DNA from: Oncomelania hupensis | Taxonomy: Eukaryota; Mollusca; Gastropoda; Littorinimorpha; Pomatiopsidae | Assembly: GCA_036898135.1 (NCBI GenBank) | Contig: CM072522.1 | Coordinates: 34,926,313 to 34,990,312 of the forward strand | Reading direction: 5' to 3' | Length of the DNA stretch: 64,000 bases | Shown here: piece after piece, positions 21,647-34,886 of the stretch | How the letters are laid out: each line of letters starts with the position of its first letter | How positions within the stretch are numbered: position 1 is the stretch's first letter | Made by a program: the position numbers and the translations under genes | Notes under the pieces: model-generated | Database searches by the model: none | What the model saw: only the letters and a program-made list of their open reading frames with translations | What the model was told of the DNA's origin: nothing

Positions 21647-24249
21647 GATTGTGACTCTTGTGATAAAGAAGATGAAATAGTGAGCGACAGAATCGTGTTT
21701 GGCACGAAATAAGAGAAAGAGCGTAAGAAGCTCATTGATGTTGGAAATGATTTGACTCTAGACAAAGATATAGAAATTGCTAGAGTAGAAGAAATGGCAG
21801 TGGATCAGCTCAAAGAAATGAAATCGTCCGCTGAAGCTGCTGTAAATGCATTGTCACACAAAAACAAAAAGCATACAAACAAAAGTGCTAGTGCATCTAA
21901 GAATGATGCACACATGCAACACAGATCTACAGAACACAAGAAATGTGGTAGATGTGGGGGAAAAAAAACCAAACTAAAGAAGAGCAGTGGCCAGCAGTAG
22001 GTAAACAATGCGCAAAATGCAAAAACAAACAAATCACTTTGCAGAAAGAAAGTTCCAAACTGTGCACATTCAACACACTACCGGTTTTTGAGACTACAAT
22101 TTGGAATCGTCTCAGCCAGCGAGATTTTTTGAAAGAGTCATGTCGCAGATGGTAGAAGACATTGAAGGTGCTGAAGCTGGAGCATGGATTATATTGTTGT
22201 GTGGGGCACAGATCGGAAAAAGCATGACGAGCGTCTGAAAAAAGTGATGACAAAAGAAACAGCATGTGGACTCAAATTCAACGAATCCACAGTTCCGCAA
22301 AGATGAGATTTCATACGTTGGACACATACTGTCAGGAAAAGGACTGAAAGCGGATCCAGAGAAGATCCGGGCAGTGCAGAACATGGACCAGCCAGAGAAC
22401 AAGAAAGAATTCATGACGTTCCTAGGGTTCATATAATATCTAGGAAAATTCCTTCCGAATTTGGCAGATGAAGCAAACCCGTCCAGAAAGCTGACGGAAA
22501 AGGCAGCAGACTGGAAATGGACTCTGAAGGAAGAGAAGAGTTTCCAGAACCTGAAGAAATTAGCCACATAAGCTCCAGTACTGAAGTACTATGATCCTGC
22601 AAAACCTCTCGCACTATCGGTCGATGCATCATCAACAGGGCTAGGGTGCTGCTTGATGCAAGAAGGCCAACCAATAGCGTACGATTCACGTGCACTCACA
22701 AAGATGCAACAGAACTATGCGCAGATTGAAAAAGAAACATTGACAGTCGTTTTTAGATGCGAAAAGTTTCACACATACGTGTATGGCAGAACAGTAGAGG
22801 TAGAGACTGATCATAAGCCGTTGCAGTCCATGCATCTTCACCAAACCGCTACATCAAGCTCCAGTTCGTCTTCAAAGATTTATGCTGCAATTGCAGAAGT
22901 ATGACCTGAAAGTAAAGTACAAGACAGGAAAGGAAATGTACGTGGCGGATACCCTGAGTAGATCCTATCTACCAGAGACCAAAGAACAACTGATCCCAGA
23001 GAAAGAGATCGCCATCAACCCAAGGTCAAGAATCTCAATTTCAGAAGAAAAATATGAAGAATTCAAGCGAGAAATAGAGAAACATGCAGAACTGAAGGAG
23101 CTGAAAGATGTTATTCTGAAAGGTTTTCCAGAGAAACATTCAGATGTTCCAAGTTCAGTTAGGGCCAATTGGACATTCAGAGATGAGCTTACATACACAG
23201 AATGGTCTGATATTCCGAGGTCTGAGGTTGGTTGTACCAAAATCGCTCCAAGTAGAAATGATTCAAGGAGTACATGAAATAACAACTAGGCATAGTCAAA
23301 CGCAAGAACATGGCCAGAGATAATATGTTCTGGATAGGTATGTCCTCAAGATAGAAGAAGCAGAACAAGCATGCAGTGTCTGTGCAGAAAATGCTAGAGT
23401 GAATCCCAAAGAACCGATGATTTTTGATGGAGATACCAGAGAGACCGTGGGCAACAGTAGCAGCAGATTTGTTCCAGCTGAACAAGACACATTATTTGCT
23501 GATGGTAGATTATTATTCCAAGTGGCCAGGAGTCATCACCATGAACAAGATGAGAAGCAAAGCTGTAATCGACCACATGAAGAGTCTGATAGCGAGGTAT
23601 GGAATACCTGATGAGTTGATTACAGACGATGGTCCGCGATTCGGAAGGAGTTTTCAGAGTTCATGAAGGACTATGAAATCAAACATACAACAAGAAGTCC
23701 TTATCATCCGCAGGCAAATGGCCAGGCAGAAAGAAGGTACAGTCAAACATCTAACAAAAGCCAAAGATCCATTCAAAGCACTACTCGACTACCGAAACAC
23801 ACCGCTAGACACAGGCAAATCGCCCGCAGAAATGATTTTAGGCAGAAAACTAAAATCAACGCTCCCAGCAAGAGAACATTTGAGACCAGGAAACAAAGCC
23901 AGAAAAAGAACAACAAAGCTATGACTGAAAGACAGAAAATACAGAAGAAATTCTTTGACAATAAAACCAGTGCCACTTTGACGAAATTCAAAGCTGGAGA
24001 TTCAGTCATGATGAAATTTGGGAACAAATGGAAAAGTGAAAAAGTTGTAAATACTCTTCTTCTTCTTCTTCCTCTTCATAGTACTGTGGATACCCCGTTT
24101 TCGAGGAACTGACTCCACAACTTTGGTGTGCACAGCGAAGGGTGTTCACAGATTTAAAATCAGGCATATGTACTATTTGAGGATGAGGCAGTGAGGTAGT
24201 CTGACTGGGTTAAAATTGTGTTAAGACATATGTACACGTAGTCGTAGGA

Positions 24250-24475
24250 GGTGTTCATTACAAGATGTTTATGCTCCAGTCTGTCAGCGATGCTCTGAAA
24301 GATGCGACAGACGGGGCTGATGCTGATTCAGCGCTCAGAGAGTTCCATAGCCTTGTAGCTGATGGGAAGAAGGAGTGCTTGTACACATCTGTTCTAGTGT
24401 GGGGGACAAGGAGTTTCATGTTGTGACCCCTAGTGCTCCTGTGGGCTCCACGCATCACCAAGATCTTACATTGTG
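24250..24475 (-). mobile_element. LINE 3' end fragment (C-terminal remnant)
   Basis: The minus-strand frame includes STRGHNMKLLVPHTRTDVYK, then HSFFPSATRLWNSLSAE, the block found just before the stop of many CR1/L2-type LINE reverse transcriptases. It is inserted in the 3' part of the gypsy element, which appears to resume at 24476. Confidence 0.65.
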
Positions 24476-24744
24476 AAAGATGAACAGAATGTACAGTATA
24501 GAATAAACTGCAGAATGCTAAGACCAACTAGGGTAGCCTCTAGAGAAAGTGATTCTGACAGGTCAATCACAAACACAACACATACACAACACAGTGCAAA
24601 AGATCAGACCCAGAATGCGACCAATCAAACTCTACAGACAACAGAAAAGAGAAATGTAGTCAATGAACAGATTCCAACACAGTCAGACAAAAGCAAAGTT
24701 GCAGTAAAAAAAATGACAATGTTGTTAAAACCAGATCAGGTAGA

Positions 24745-24880
24745 ATCGCCCTGCTCTGAATCCTGCTTGTTCTTCAGCTATGATTTGTTCAGTTTGGGGT
24801 TTCAACCCGTTTAGTATTATTTTCATGAGGACCTTGCTGGGATGGCTGATGAGGCTGATGGTGCGGTGATTTTCAATAAA
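24745..24880 (-). mobile_element. LINE-A internal RT fragment
   Basis: Matches 47380-47500 of the fuller copy at the base level (TTCAGCTATGATTTGTTCAG, then AGGACCTTGCTGGGATGGCT). ATT trinucleotides follow. Confidence 0.75.
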
Positions 24881-24937
24881 AAATTATTATCATTATTATT
24901 ACTATTACTATTATACACAAGAGGCATTAATACTTAC

Positions 24938-25489
24938 TTGGACAGTAAAAGGCGAATATGTAGTCTGTCACAGCTCTGATTGCACTTTCTGCATTCAGTT
25001 CAAAAAGGTTGTAGCCTACTGGCTTGCTGACAATACCTTCCAACTCTTGGGTGCTGCTGAGCGTCCTGATACCAATGGCGACGATGCGGATGCCATGAGC
25101 GCGGGCCTCTTCAGCTTCTGGTATTGATTCACCAAGGTTCGAACTGCCGGCGGTCACGATGCCCAAGTTGGGAACACCGGGACGGTCGCCGTTGCCTGGC
25201 GTGTACATCTCCGTTCTCATGATGTAGAGAGCGTCAACGGTGTTGGTGCCGGTGGGATCATCAATCTGGTCGATGGCGTCCAAGACCTGGGTCTTGGTTA
25301 AGTAAGTGTTGAGGTGGAATGCTACGCTGACCATTGGGGATCTATAAAATCTATAAAGGATGACTCCAACACGACATTTACCATTATCGATGTCAAGCTG
25401 GGAGACGAAATGCTTGACAAAGTCCAACATAAGACGACGAGTGTAATAGTACACATCCAGCAGGAAGACCACGTCAATTTCCATAGAAC
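24938..25489 (-). CDS. Exon 2 of chimeric receptor: von Willebrand factor A domain
   Basis: 552 nt, phase 1 at both ends, the classic arrangement for shuffled vWA modules (about residues 213-396). It opens MEIDVVFLLDVYYYTRRLML and continues through CRVGVILYRFY, DDPTGTNTVDAL, LGIVTAGSSNLGE, HGIRIVAIGI and LFELNAESAI. The acceptor is CTATTTCAG before base 25489 and the donor is CCAA/GTAAGTAT after base 24938, both strong. The metal site is degenerate: the first motif reads DVYYY where DxSxS is usual, and the later Asp is Ala (TAGSS), while the middle Thr (GTNT) is kept. Known: vWA domains bind proteins, often through a bound metal. Inferred: this one would not bind metal normally. Confidence 0.9.
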
Positions 25490-25611
25490 CTGAAATAGAA
25501 CAAAAAACGTCACTAACATCTGTTTGCCTTGTGGAACTTTTCATTTGCAACGTCATGAATTTACTTTAGTTAGGTGAGTTTGGGAAAATGCAGTCTGACA
25601 TGATGATATAA

Positions 25612-26098
25612 TTCATACTCTGTTCTATCAATCTACTATACTATGTTCTTCGCTAGACCAGTCACCTACCTTTTTTCTTGAAAACTTTTCCGGGACAACA
25701 CTCCTCATTTGTATGAGGTCTGTTGGACAAGCTTGGGTATATTAGACGCTTTCTGCCAAATGGTTCCTGGGGCTTCTTATGATAGTATTATTTAGCAATG
25801 TAGGCATTTTATATGTATGCGTTTTGTTGATATTTTATAATGATGTTTGGATTCTATTTTGTTTGTGTAAACGGGGTTTCGATAAATTAGAGTATAGCCT
25901 CAGCGTTCCCTGCGTGGGATGCCTTTATTATAAAGTGACTGGCTGGTGGAGTGCCTTCAGTGTTACCACTAGGGTTGTTTCAACAGATCTTTTATATGGA
26001 TCAGGGGTGAGTCCTCTTTCAGCCAGGTCTTGATTTGTGGTCCTGATTCGGTTCTTTGCAGTCCGCTGGACCCTGTAAGCAATGAATAACTAACTAAA
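25612..26098 (+). mobile_element. SINE-like element copy S7, 5' truncated
   Basis: Begins CATACTCTGTTCTATCAATC and ends TCCGCTGGACCCTGTAAGCA then ATGAATAACTAACTAA. Older subfamily, lying in intron 1. Confidence 0.8.
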
Positions 26099-26099
26099 T

Positions 26100-27530
26100 T
26101 TTTGGGAAGAGTGTTGACAAGCGACTGGGTTCATAGTGTAGGCCTCTCCCAACTGTGCCAGACATTATTACCAGATAATGGTGAGGGCGTCAATCATCAA
26201 CCCTCCTCCTGCCTGATGCAATTCTGCGGGTATGTTGTCCACTCCCACTGACTTCCCCTTATTCAGCAATTGCCTTGTTGCCTCAAATTCTTTTTTTTTT
26301 TAAATTGGGGGTGGGTGGGTGGGATTTCATCTTTTTCTCTATTCTGGGGACATGCCAGAACTGATTGGTCTCCGTTTGGTGCAAGGTTGTAAAGGTCAGA
26401 GCAGTACTCTGTCCATCTATCCAAGACTTCTTGTTCTTCAGATTTGCTTTGGCTTGCGGGGACCTTCGGCTGTTAAACACTTCAACCGCTTCACATTCTG
26501 GCAGGTCTTCTTGCTCTTGTTCTTGTTTAGACTGTTCTATATTTCCTTGCATTGATTTTCTATCCAGTTCTCATTTGCTGTGCGCATGCCTTTTGGATGT
26601 CACTGAGGGTATCACTGTTGATTTTTCAATAGGCATCAGCTCCTGTGAGGTGTTCTTTGTCCTTTTCATCTCTGCGTTTGTCACACAGGTCCAAAGGTTC
26701 AGGTGTGATTCACGATTTTTTTCTTTGGGCGGTACTTGCCAAGTAATTCAGTGGCGGCGTCTGTCTCTGCTGAGTTGAAGGTGTTGGTCATGGTGTTGAC
26801 ATCTATATCACCAGCTCCAAAACTGATCCCAGAGGTGTAAATTTCCCTCCGAATGTAACTTGGAATATTTCTGCCACCTCCTGGTCTTGCAGTTTATCCA
26901 GGTCGAACTTCAGCCTGTTGCACTTTGCTTTGTTTACTCTCTTCAAGTGGAGCCGGAAAGACATCATCACAAGACCGTGGTCACTTCCGAAGTATGCTCA
27001 TGGAATAAATGTGTGTCTTGCGAATGTTGACGCTTGATCTGACCATGGTGTAGTCGATCTGGTTGTGATGCTCCCCGTTGGGACTGTGAAAGGTCCATCG
27101 TCTGGATTTTTCTTGTGGGGACCAAGTGTGTTTGCCAGTATCAGATAATATCTGGCAAACTCCAAGAGTCTCAGACCTCTGTCATTTGTCTCATTGTTGC
27201 AATGAGGTTCACATATGTCTCCCCAGCTGCGGTACGCATCTTGGCCAACTTTGGCATTCCAGTCACCTTGCACTATGACTATGTCCTTCCTCGGCACTTG
27301 GTCAAGGGCAGCCTGCAGATGCTCATAAAATCTTCTACTTCCCTGTCGTCATAGTCTGATGTTGATCGAAGGCCTGGATGATGATGATGTCGAAAGGGGC
27401 AGTTCTCAGACGGATGGTAAAGAGTCTACTAGAGATTGGGCGGCAACCCATAACAGTGGCCAGAATTGTATTTGTGGACCAAGAATCCAACGCCTTGTTC
27501 ATGTCGGTCATCCCTTCCGCTCAAATAAAG
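26100..27530 (-). mobile_element. LINE-A endonuclease, linker and RT start
   Basis: On the minus strand the endonuclease block PRKDIVIVQGDWNAKVGQD is at about 27240-27297, followed by NDRGLRLLEFARY and the linker, and ends near 26100 with RT box sequence. Frameshifts and a 3' truncation are present. Base-level matches to the plus-strand copies at 29850 and 34887 confirm the family. Confidence 0.82.
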
Positions 27531-27539
27531 CTTGTGGCC

Positions 27540-28340
27540 TTTGTCGGTAGTTGTTTCATCTAGGCTTTCCTAGCGCAGCTCGATGATACCTACAATGTGA
27601 CTGTGCCTTCATGATCTGCAAAACGAATTACTAAGTCCTTGCGGACCTTGGTATTTTAAAACAATAATTCGAAGTCGGATGTTTGTATTGTTTGTTGATG
27701 TTTTTAAACTGTATACTTACGAACCAGGCTTTGGTAACACAAGTTGTGTTTGAATATCAGTCATGTCTTGCACATGTTGGTGTGCTTGTCAGCCACTTCC
27801 AGACTAGATACTCTGGTTAAACAACGTCTGCACAAGTATTTCTGGCCGTGATGTTTTGTAGGATGCCCTAATTGTCTTTCGTATCAAAGTGTAATGAATG
27901 CTAGGGTGTTGTGGGCCTGTAATTAATAATAGAGCCACGTGATAGTGTAGGTCTGAAAAGGAAGGAACTTTAGGCAAGATTCTCACAGGTTTCAGTTCTA
28001 AAGGTTCCAAGAGTTCAGAGTCACAAGAATATATATTAATTGTTTTAGGAGCGTTCTGTGATTCGAATTTGTCAATGGTATCGAGGGTAACAAGAAAGTC
28101 CATGTCTTTAACATTTATTTTTGATACGTGTTCTTTATACAACGACATTCTTTTCGGATGTGCTTTTGAATATACAGAATATAATTTATCCAACACGCAT
28201 CACACGAAACACTTGTCCGAGTTCTTAATATTTAATACAGCTTTCTGATCTAAAATGTCTTTGGTGAGAGGGAGGTACGATTTTTATGTAATAGGATTAC
28301 ATTTAGTGACACTGAGTTCTAGTGATTTTAATTCTCAATC
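27540..28340. other. Intron 1 stretch with one unrecognised 130-codon ORF
   Basis: The minus ORF 27804-28196 contains INVKDMDFLVTLDTIDKFES, then NIYSCDSEL and HYTLIRKTI. The spacing is faintly like a segment found in some large eukaryotic transposon proteins, but I cannot assign it. No splice sites support it as a host exon. Confidence 0.3.
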
Positions 28341-28790
28341 TGTCCATACAGATTCTTTAAGGCTTAGGGTTACGTTAAGGGTTTGGGTTAGGGATTGGGT
28401 TAGCTTGAAAAAATGGACAAATTTGTAAAAAATGTCAAAGTAACGTATGTAGAGTTTCATGAAAGTCATCACAACGGCGTTTCTACACGGTTGTGTGTGT
28501 GTACTTGTTTACACGGCCTTATTTGGACAAACTAGTGAACAGCTACATACCTTGTTTTGACAGCCCTCGTTATTTTTGACGTCAAACCAATGATCCGTGA
28601 GGGTTAGGGCTGTGTCAGGGTAAGAATTAGGGTTTTGGTTAGGGTTAGAGCTAGGGTTAGGGTTAGCTTAAAAAATTGGACAAATTGGTAAAAATGTCAA
28701 AGTAACATATGTAGAATTTCATGAAAGTCATCACAACGGCGTTTCTACACGGTTGCGTGTGTGTGTGTGTGCGGGTGTCTGTCTGTCTGT
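28340..28790. repeat. Two direct copies of a ~180-bp unit with TTAGGG-like tracts
   Basis: 28357-28500 and 28593-28770 each consist of a degenerate GGGTTA/TTAGGG tract followed by GTTAGCTTGAAAAAATGG-type sequence, then GTCATCACAACGGCGTTTCT and ACACGGTTG. The copies are about 250 bp apart and roughly 90% alike by eye. The second runs into a (GT)n(CTGT)n tract at the exon 1 donor. Confidence 0.8.
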
Positions 28791-28811
28791 CTGTCTGTCT
28801 GTGCATCTTAC

Positions 28812-29448
28812 CCTGGGTATAGATGGTGAGGCTGACGGGTGATGTCACGATGGCTGACGCATTGGCCAGAAGCTCGCTGTCGAATTCGTGAACCACACCC
28901 GTGTAGTCCTCGACCAAGCGAATGGTGAAATACGATGTGTCTCTGGCTTTGTAGATAGGGTCAATGGACAGGTTGAGATAGGACCTGGGATTTACATTTT
29001 CCTCAGGAACTTTGACATACCACTTGCACTGTGACATTGAATCAATAACAACATCCAAGGTGTAGTGCATTTTAAGCTTAGTGTCGATGATTGGTTTGTC
29101 ATCTTCGCAGAGAGATGACCTCATGACGAAGCTGCCACTTTTTATTTCGCACAAAAAGTCTTTCCAGCACGAAATTTGTATAGATGTGTTAAGCTCTTCA
29201 CAACGTGAAGTTGATGACTCAAGTGTTGACTCCTGCAGTAGTGAGTTAACTGTTGACATCTCCAATGATGACGTAACTGTTGACGTCTCCAGTGATGACG
29301 TCGCTGTTGACGACCCCAGTGGTGATGTTACATCCGAGAAATTTTCAGACATTGGGAATCTGTCGTCAATGACTGCAGTTTTTGTTCCAAACAAGGTCAA
29401 GAGTAAGGTCAACATAGTCACCGTTTTGACGTTCAGCAACTTAGACAT
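28812..29448 (-). CDS. Exon 1 of chimeric receptor: signal peptide, Ser/Thr stalk, beta-rich domain
   Basis: 637 nt from ATG at 29448 to the donor CAGG/GTAAGA after base 28812, leaving in phase 1 (residues 1-212). An in-frame TGA lies 9 bases before the ATG, which supports this start. Residues 1-25 form a signal peptide (MLTLLLTLFGTKTA core). About 30-75 are Ser/Thr-rich with repeated SSLETSTV-type blocks, probably O-glycosylated. The remainder has four Cys and alternating hydrophobic strands (CKWYVKVPEE, YFTIRLVEDYTGVV, IVTSPVSLTIYTQ) reminiscent of CUB-like folds; that is a guess. Its phase fits exon 2 directly. No promoter was identified upstream. Confidence 0.85.
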
Positions 29449-29845
29449 AGTAACTGATCAATTCAAAACGAAGAAAGAGAAAATCAGCATTGTATTCTGT
29501 TAAAGTATTCGGGTACGTTGAAATCAAAGTGGATAGAATTTCATAAAATGAGGTTTATTTTAAAGCAAACATCATGATAATACATACAATATATAAAAAA
29601 AAGTATATCACGCCGTGCTACCTTTAAAGTTGAAGCATAATTTGTGAATTGAAGGGTGGAAAACTCGAGATAAAAGTAGTTTTACAGTAAACAGCTGCAC
29701 AGATGGAAAGAGAATGAAGATTTAAGCATGACAGCCACCAGAAAGGTAGAAGTATGCCTTGTAAGGAAATTGCGAACATTTTTGTGATCGAAAATTAAAT
29801 ATCAGTGAGACAATAAAACTTTGTAAGACTAAAACGATTGCAAGT
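29449..29845. other. Upstream of the receptor gene: nothing recognised
   Basis: AT-rich. This should contain the 5' UTR and promoter of the receptor gene, but I see no convincing TATA or initiator signal. A further non-coding 5' exon is possible. Confidence 0.4.
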
Positions 29846-29849
29846 TTGA

Positions 29850-31137
29850 TTCCCATCAGTATCAGCGAACTGCGCTGGAAAGGTCTAGGTGAAACAACGA
29901 CCGACAAAAGCAACAAGCTTTATTTTAGAGGGAGAGATGACTGGCACGAACAAGGCATTGGATTCTCGGTCACAAAGACATTCTAGCCACTGTCATGGGT
30001 TGCCGCCCAGTCTCCAGTAGACCCATTACCATCCGTCTGAGAGCACCCCTTTTCAAAATCACCATCATCCAGGCCTATGCCCCAACACCAGACTATGATG
30101 ACAGCGAAGTCTAGGATTTCTATGAACATCTGCAGGCTGTCCTTGGCCAAGTGCCGAGGAAGGATATAGTCATAGAGCAAGGCGACTGGAATGCCAAGGT
30201 TGGCCAAGATGCGTACCACAACTGGGGAGACACAAGTGGACCCCACTTCAACGAGACAAATGACCGAGGTCTGAGGCTCTTTGAGTTTGCCAGATACAAC
30301 AATTTGTTACTGGCAAACACGCTTGGTCCCCACAAAAAATCCAGACGATGGACCTTGCACAATCCCAGCGGGGAGCATCACGACCAGATTGACTACACCA
30401 TGATCAAGAAACGCTTCAGATCAAGCATCAACATTGGCAGGACACGCACTTTTCCAGGAAAACACAACGTGAGTGACCCGATCTCGTGATGATATCTTTG
30501 CAGTTCCACTTGAAGAGAGTTAACACAGCAAAGTGCACCAGGCTATTGTTCGACCTGGACAAACTGCAAGACCCGGAGTTGGCAGAAATATTCCAAGCCA
30601 TAATTGGAGGGACATTTGCACCACTGAACATTTTGGGAGCGGGTGAAGTAGATGCCAATATCATGACCACCACCTTGAACTCAGCTATGACAGGTGCCGC
30701 CAATGAGATCCTTGGCAAGCACTGCTCAAAAAAGAAGCCGTGGATCACACCTGAACTTTGGACCTGTGTGACAAACAAAGAGAAATGAAAAAGAAAAAGA
30801 ACACCTCACAGGGAGCTGATGCCTACCGAAAAATCAACAGTGACATCCCAAAAGAGAACAGTCTGATCAAGAATAACACCAAGAAGGCCTATCAGACTGT
30901 GAAGCGGCTAACAAGTGTTAAATAGCCCAAGGCCTCCACGATCCAAAGCAAGTCTAGCATATGCCTTACAGAAAGACCAGAAGTGTTGGATAGATGGACA
31001 GAGTACTGCTCTGACCTTTACAAACACACACTGAACGGAGACTCATCAGTTCTGGGATGTCCCCAGAACAAAAAAAGAAGAAATCCTCCCGATTCTCCGA
31101 GAAGAAGTTGAGGCAGCAGTGCAATCGCTGAAGAATT
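29850..31137 (+). mobile_element. LINE-A endonuclease, linker and RT start
   Basis: The plus strand begins in ISISELRWKGLGETTTDKSN (endonuclease N-terminal part), continues PRKDIVIEQGDWNAKVGQDA and NIGRTRTFPGKHN, then the linker DRWTEYCSDLYKHTLNGDSS, and stops before the RT core. Several stops and frameshifts. 3' truncated, unlike a normal LINE insertion. Confidence 0.82.
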
Positions 31138-32700
31138 TTTTTTATCCACTTCTTGCATGCTGATAGCCTATCATGACGTTAGAATATATAGGCATGCTTT
31201 GCTTAATAACGTCATGAAATATTTAGAGATCCTGAAACGCCGTCCAACTAGGACAGTCTACTAGCGCCAAAACCGAGAGTTACCATTATCACGAGACAAT
31301 TGAAATTAACACGTGTTCTGTGTAATTTACAGAGATACCGGTAATCCACAGTGTTAATTAATAATTAGCAGTATTTGCCACGCCTTCCTAGTGCCAAAAC
31401 CTGATAATTACAAATATCATGAGATAATTACAAATATCATAGGAAAATTACAATTATCAAGGATAATTACAATTATCATTGACAAATTACAAATATATTC
31501 ACATGATCATGTTTAATTTTCAGTTTTGGCTTTAGCAATCTGTCTGGAAATGCGCCAAAACCAAAAATTGTAATTTTCACTTGATAATTACAATTTGTAC
31601 GTGTTCATTGTAAATATGTCAGCAGGCCAACAAAGTCATGATTCTACTCTCTTGTGGCCATATGCATATGACCCGTTGTTTTAGGTCTATGTTTTTAATT
31701 GTATGTATACAATTTCTTGTATACATAGTAGTAATAGTAGCAAACTAACCTTCGCCATGTTGGAAACATCGCACCACACAAAATCAAGGGAAGTTAATCC
31801 CATTTTCTTGCTTTTGTCAAAGGAACCAACTGTAGGCTGCGTCGACTTTTTGCACTGGATCCATTTTCAGCGGTGGCAGCATGTCAGCGATAACGTCATA
31901 AATCGAGGAATCTACGCCCATTGCATTTGTCTGAGCGGAGAATTTAGATCTGAAAGTCAGCGATTGTTCACGTCTGCTTCACATAGGCCTATACAATCAT
32001 GAACTTCGATTTTATATTGTCGTAATCGCGAGATTTCGTGTTGAAATTTTTCACAAGAGGCTAGTTTGAACCTAGCACTAAGGCTGCTCGCCTTAAACAT
32101 TCATCCTTCTTTGGCCTTGTAACTTACCGTCGATGCCTAGCAGACGACAAGAGTTAGGATTGTTCTAAGTATATGTAGGGAGAATCTTCACTAGGTATGC
32201 CGGGGCATAAGCCAGCTGACCTATATCCGTCAACCCCCGCGCCGGCGATAAGAATCTTGGTATACGCGCGCTTTAGCTGACCACAGCGTTAAGATATGTA
32301 CCTCAGTCTTTGTTAAAACCTCACTCGAGAAGCACACGCTGAAAGATCTCTCTCAGAAGACTACGCAGGTGACGGGTGAAATTAATTCATCGCAGTATAG
32401 CCATAGCCTGACATTGTCAAAAAGGTAAATGATCGATCTTTTGTTTCACCGCGATTTATTGATATTATTATTGGAGTATGCTTGTGAAGTTTTGCCATGT
32501 TTTATAAATGTGAATGTTAGTAAAACTTTGCTTGACCATGTGGCTGACCCACGCGACCGGTTTTTCCACACCACGAGGTAGCCCCCACTGACCAACAGTT
32601 GTTTATCCTATTTGTATTATTGCAGACCAGTGACTGCACCGGAGAATGTGTATATTATTAATTACTTCTTTCTGTGTTTATTTTAGCCATGATGTATATA
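31138..32700. other. AT-rich intergenic stretch
   Basis: 31185-31640 has three direct copies of a GCCAAAACC motif followed by AT-rich TACAATTATCA repeats, perhaps an old MITE. The remainder to 32700 is unrecognised. Confidence 0.4.
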
Positions 32701-32704
32701 TATG

Positions 32705-33770
<1,066 letters not shown>

Positions 33771-33772
33771 TG

Positions 33773-34147
33773 GATCCTATCCCATCCTATCCTATCCCGT
33801 AACTCTGAGGTCGTTGGGGCACCACAGATGATCGTTTAAAAAGCGTACGCCATCTTTCTCTGTCATCAGAAATCCTGATGGCTTCGCTCAATGTCAAGCC
33901 AGCCCATTCTCGAATGTTGTCCTCCCATCTCTTTTTCGGTCTCCCTCTTCTTCTACCTCCTTGCACTGTGCCTTGCAGGATGGTCTTTGCAAGGCCAGGT
34001 GCTCTGGTGACGTGGCCATACCATCGGAGTTTCCTTTTCTTCACCACTGTGAGTAGGTCATCGTGTTGTCCAATGGTTTGTGCGATGGTCTGTCAGACTT
34101 CGTCGTTGGTGATGTGCTGGGTATAGGAAATACCCGGAAGTCTTCTG
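33773..34147 (-). mobile_element. LINE-A 3' end
   Basis: (TATCC)n tail at the left, then the C-terminal frame with VVPQRPQSYGIG, GRRRGRPKKRWEDNIREWAG and KKRKLRWYGHVTRAP. It is cut off by a (TAA)n array. Confidence 0.85.
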
Positions 34148-34215
<68 letters not shown>

Positions 34216-34260
34216 TAATAATAATAATTTAATTTGTAAAGCGCACCTATCAGACAGCAT
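34148..34260. repeat. (TAA)n array with retroelement-type tail
   Basis: About 27 TAA units, then AATTTGTAAAGCGCACCTAT, which reversed resembles the GCGCTTTACAAAT...(TTA)n 3' ends of invertebrate LINE/SINEs. Confidence 0.85.
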
Positions 34261-34289
34261 TTTTGCTCAAAGCTCATAAAACATTGAGA

Positions 34290-34868
34290 CACACAATGCA
34301 CAACATAATAACAGTAATAACACATAATAACACATAATAATAACACATAATAACAGTAATAACACATAATAACACATAATAATAACACATAATAACAGTA
34401 ATAACACATAATAATAACACATAATATGTAATAACATATAATAACAGTAATGACACATAATAATAACAACACATAATAACAGTAATGACACATAATAATA
34501 ACATATAATAACAGTAATGACACATAATAATAACAACACATAATAACAGTAATAACACATAATAATAATAACACATAATAACAGTAATGACACATAATAA
34601 TAACAACACAAAATAACAGTAATGACACATAATAATAACAACATATAATAACAGTAATGACACATAATAATAACATATAATAACAGTAATGACACATAAT
34701 AATAACAACACAAAATAACAGTAATGACACATAATAATAACAACACATAATAACAGTAATAACACATAATAATAATAACACATAATAACAGTAAAAACAC
34801 ATAATAATAACAACACATAATAACAGTAATAACACATAATAATAACAACACATAATAACAGTAATAAC
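34290..34868 (-). repeat. 19-bp minisatellite, about 30 copies (array 1)
   Basis: Units of CACATAATAACAGTAATAA and shorter variants. The same monomer in the opposite orientation makes up 43380-44025. Because 19 is not a multiple of three and the unit lacks stops, several frames on one strand stay open for over 200 codons. Confidence 0.95.
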
Positions 34869-34886
34869 GCCGTGCCAACGCCGTGT

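Larger units (their letters stand above)
20636..24745 (+). mobile_element. Broken Ty3/gypsy retrotransposon, canonical gene order
   Basis: Pieces in order on the plus strand: gag (20636-20986, continuing 21652-21990 after a nested LTR); a degraded zinc knuckle (KCGRCGG...CAKCKNKQ, about 21940-22030); the C-terminal part of the reverse transcriptase (EISYVGHILSGKGLKADPEK, about 22300); RNase H (LALSVDASSTGLGCCL, about 22610; TDHKPLQSM, 22805); integrase with YLLMVDYYSKWPGV and ELITDDGPRF, then YHPQANGQAER (about 23490-23730). The RT-RH-IN order is the usual Ty3/gypsy one. Stops, frameshifts and the loss of most of the RT make it dead. Its own LTRs were not identified. Confidence 0.85.
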
